This document shows, in pieces, positions 22,715-23,520 of a stretch of 23,520 nucleotides of DNA. Position 1 is the first letter of the stretch, and each line of letters begins with the position of its first letter. The notes beneath the pieces were generated by a model. The model saw only the letters and a list, made by a program, of their open reading frames with translations, was not told the origin of the DNA and ran no database searches. The stretch comes from Candidatus Hodarchaeota archaeon (GTDB lineage Archaea > Asgardarchaeota > Heimdallarchaeia > Hodarchaeales > YT1-039): positions 1-23,520 of the forward strand of contig JAEOTF010000050.1 of assembly GCA_016840025.1 (NCBI GenBank), read 5' to 3'. A program made the position numbers and the translations under genes.

Positions 22715-23520
22715 ACTGGTGCTGTGATAATTCGAGCTCCTTTTTTGGTTACTAGAACTGTATGTTCCGCCTGAGCTACTAATCCCCCTGATTTTTCAAT
22801 CAAAGGCTTATATCCGTGGAATCGATCTTGGTCCAAGATTTCAGCTAAATTATCTGTTTTCTTGTTTCTAGTTTTCAAATAAAAAGTAGCGGTTCGTAGT
22901 GAGAAAGGTAATTTCTGAAATCTTTCTACAAGTATTTTCCCTATATCTGTATCGGGGTGTCCTTGTGATGAATAGATCAACGGGGGCCTTTTTGCATCTT
23001 CGATGTAACCTGCATTTCCATTAGTACTAAAGGGTTCGATCGCAATAATCATACCCGCTTTTAATTTACCACTCCTCACAGCCCCAAATGATTTAACACT
23101 TGGGATAGACAGGCCAGCGTGTAGGTGTCCCTTTTTCATGACATGTCCAGTTAAATTAGCAATTGGTTTATAGCCATAACTCTCGATAGTGTCCTGGACA
23201 ATAGCACCAATCTTGTTTACTCGAATACCAGGTTTTATGATTTTTATTGCATTTTTTAATGCTTTTTCTGCAGCTTTTATTAAACGTAGATTCTTCCCAT
23301 CAATACTAATTGTCCTTGACGTATCAGATAACATCCCATTAACATTAACACCGATATCAACTTTCACAAGTGCTTTTTTAGGAATTATTCGTTTTTCAAA
23401 AGGAGCAGCGGTATCATGAGCTGCGCACTCATTGATAGAGATGTTTGGAGGGAAAGCTAAATCGACACCTTTAGTTTTTGTTATTAATTTGACAGTAGAA
23501 TCAAATAAACTCGCAATTGA
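22711..23520 (-). CDS. map: Type II methionine aminopeptidase (5' end cut by window edge)
   Basis: The frame stays open from the TAG at 22711-22713 to the last base of the window (269 codons). About 27 N-terminal residues are missing compared with archaeal enzymes of about 295. In the visible fragment the catalytic His is H35 (C-A-A-H-D). The two-metal site is D55 (V-K-V-D-I-G-V), D66 (L-S-D-T), H126 (L-T-G-H-V), E162 (I-A-I-E-P-F) and E252 (Q-A-E-H-T-V), with spacing that matches the archaeal/eukaryotic type II family, including its helical insert after A-I-E-P-F. It removes the first Met from new proteins in the cytosol. A GTG at 23367 inside the frame is not the real start, since the conserved N-I-S-I-N-E segment and catalytic His lie upstream of it. 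Confidence 0.95.
   Translation of the reverse strand, partial: SIASLFDSTVKLITKTKGVDLAFPPNISINECAAHDTAAPFEKRIIPKKALVKVDIGVNVNGMLSDTSRTISIDGKNLRLIKAAEKALKNAIKIIKPGIRVNKIGAIVQDTIESYGYKPIANLTGHVMKKGHLHAGLSIPSVKSFGAVRSGKLKAGMIIAIEPFSTNGNAGYIEDAKRPPLIYSSQGHPDTDIGKILVERFQKLPFSLRTATFYLKTRNKKTDNLAEILDQDRFHGYKPLIEKSGGLVAQAEHTVLVTKKGARIITAPV

Noticed and set aside
23365..23367. GTG at 23367 as start of a short methionine aminopeptidase
   Set aside because: The frame continues to the window edge with conserved family sequence and the catalytic His upstream, so the gene is simply cut by the window.

Overview
The window looks like archaeal DNA, most likely from an Asgard-type (Heimdall-/Loki-like) genome, though no marker gene settles the lineage. 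The archaeal signs are two UbiA-family enzymes carrying the motifs of archaeal ether-lipid prenyltransferases, a type II (archaeal/eukaryotic) methionine aminopeptidase, TATA-like boxes, a leaderless divergent promoter, and mixed ATG/GTG/TTG starts with Shine-Dalgarno sites. Pointers to Asgard are tandem PlsC-type acyltransferases beside an ether-lipid prenyltransferase, and a receiver protein whose C-terminal half reads like a longin/roadblock-type alpha/beta domain. Most of the window is AT-rich; the first 900 bp are strikingly GC-rich.

Layout. 1-900 (minus): the 5' part of a membrane-anchored Kelch-like protein built from exact 213-bp tandem units. 901-1573: a long non-coding stretch with that gene's promoter. 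1574-3490 (minus): a two-gene unit, a D-serine dehydratase/D-threonine aldolase-fold PLP enzyme and an enoyl-CoA isomerase-like crotonase. 3718-6773 (plus): Yip1-family membrane protein, tandem USP-like protein and ArsB/NhaD-superfamily ion transporter, probably one operon. 6822-9132 (minus): UbiA prenyltransferase and two tandem PlsC paralogues, with a second, divergent UbiA paralogue at 9466-10365 (plus). 10409-11979: a macrodomain protein and a zinc-ribbon/coiled-coil protein, divergent. 12049-15131: a methyltransferase and a UPF0175-like antitoxin (minus) set head-to-head against a PIN toxin and a zinc dehydrogenase (plus). 15262-22714: a signalling cluster with a stand-alone receiver, a small unknown ORF, a receiver-plus-unknown-domain protein, and two soluble multi-PAS histidine kinases. 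22711-23520 (minus): methionine aminopeptidase, cut by the window edge.

How the parts work together. The lipid block pairs archaeal-type prenyl transfer to glycerol phosphate with acyl transfer, which suggests either fatty-acyl lipids alongside ether lipids or a mixed lipid. The signalling block has two kinases with related catalytic cores and rearranged PAS modules but no DNA-binding output, so output is probably by protein contact. The toxin-antitoxin pair shares one palindromic TATA element placed exactly midway between two start codons, each 27 nt away, which predicts leaderless divergent transcripts.
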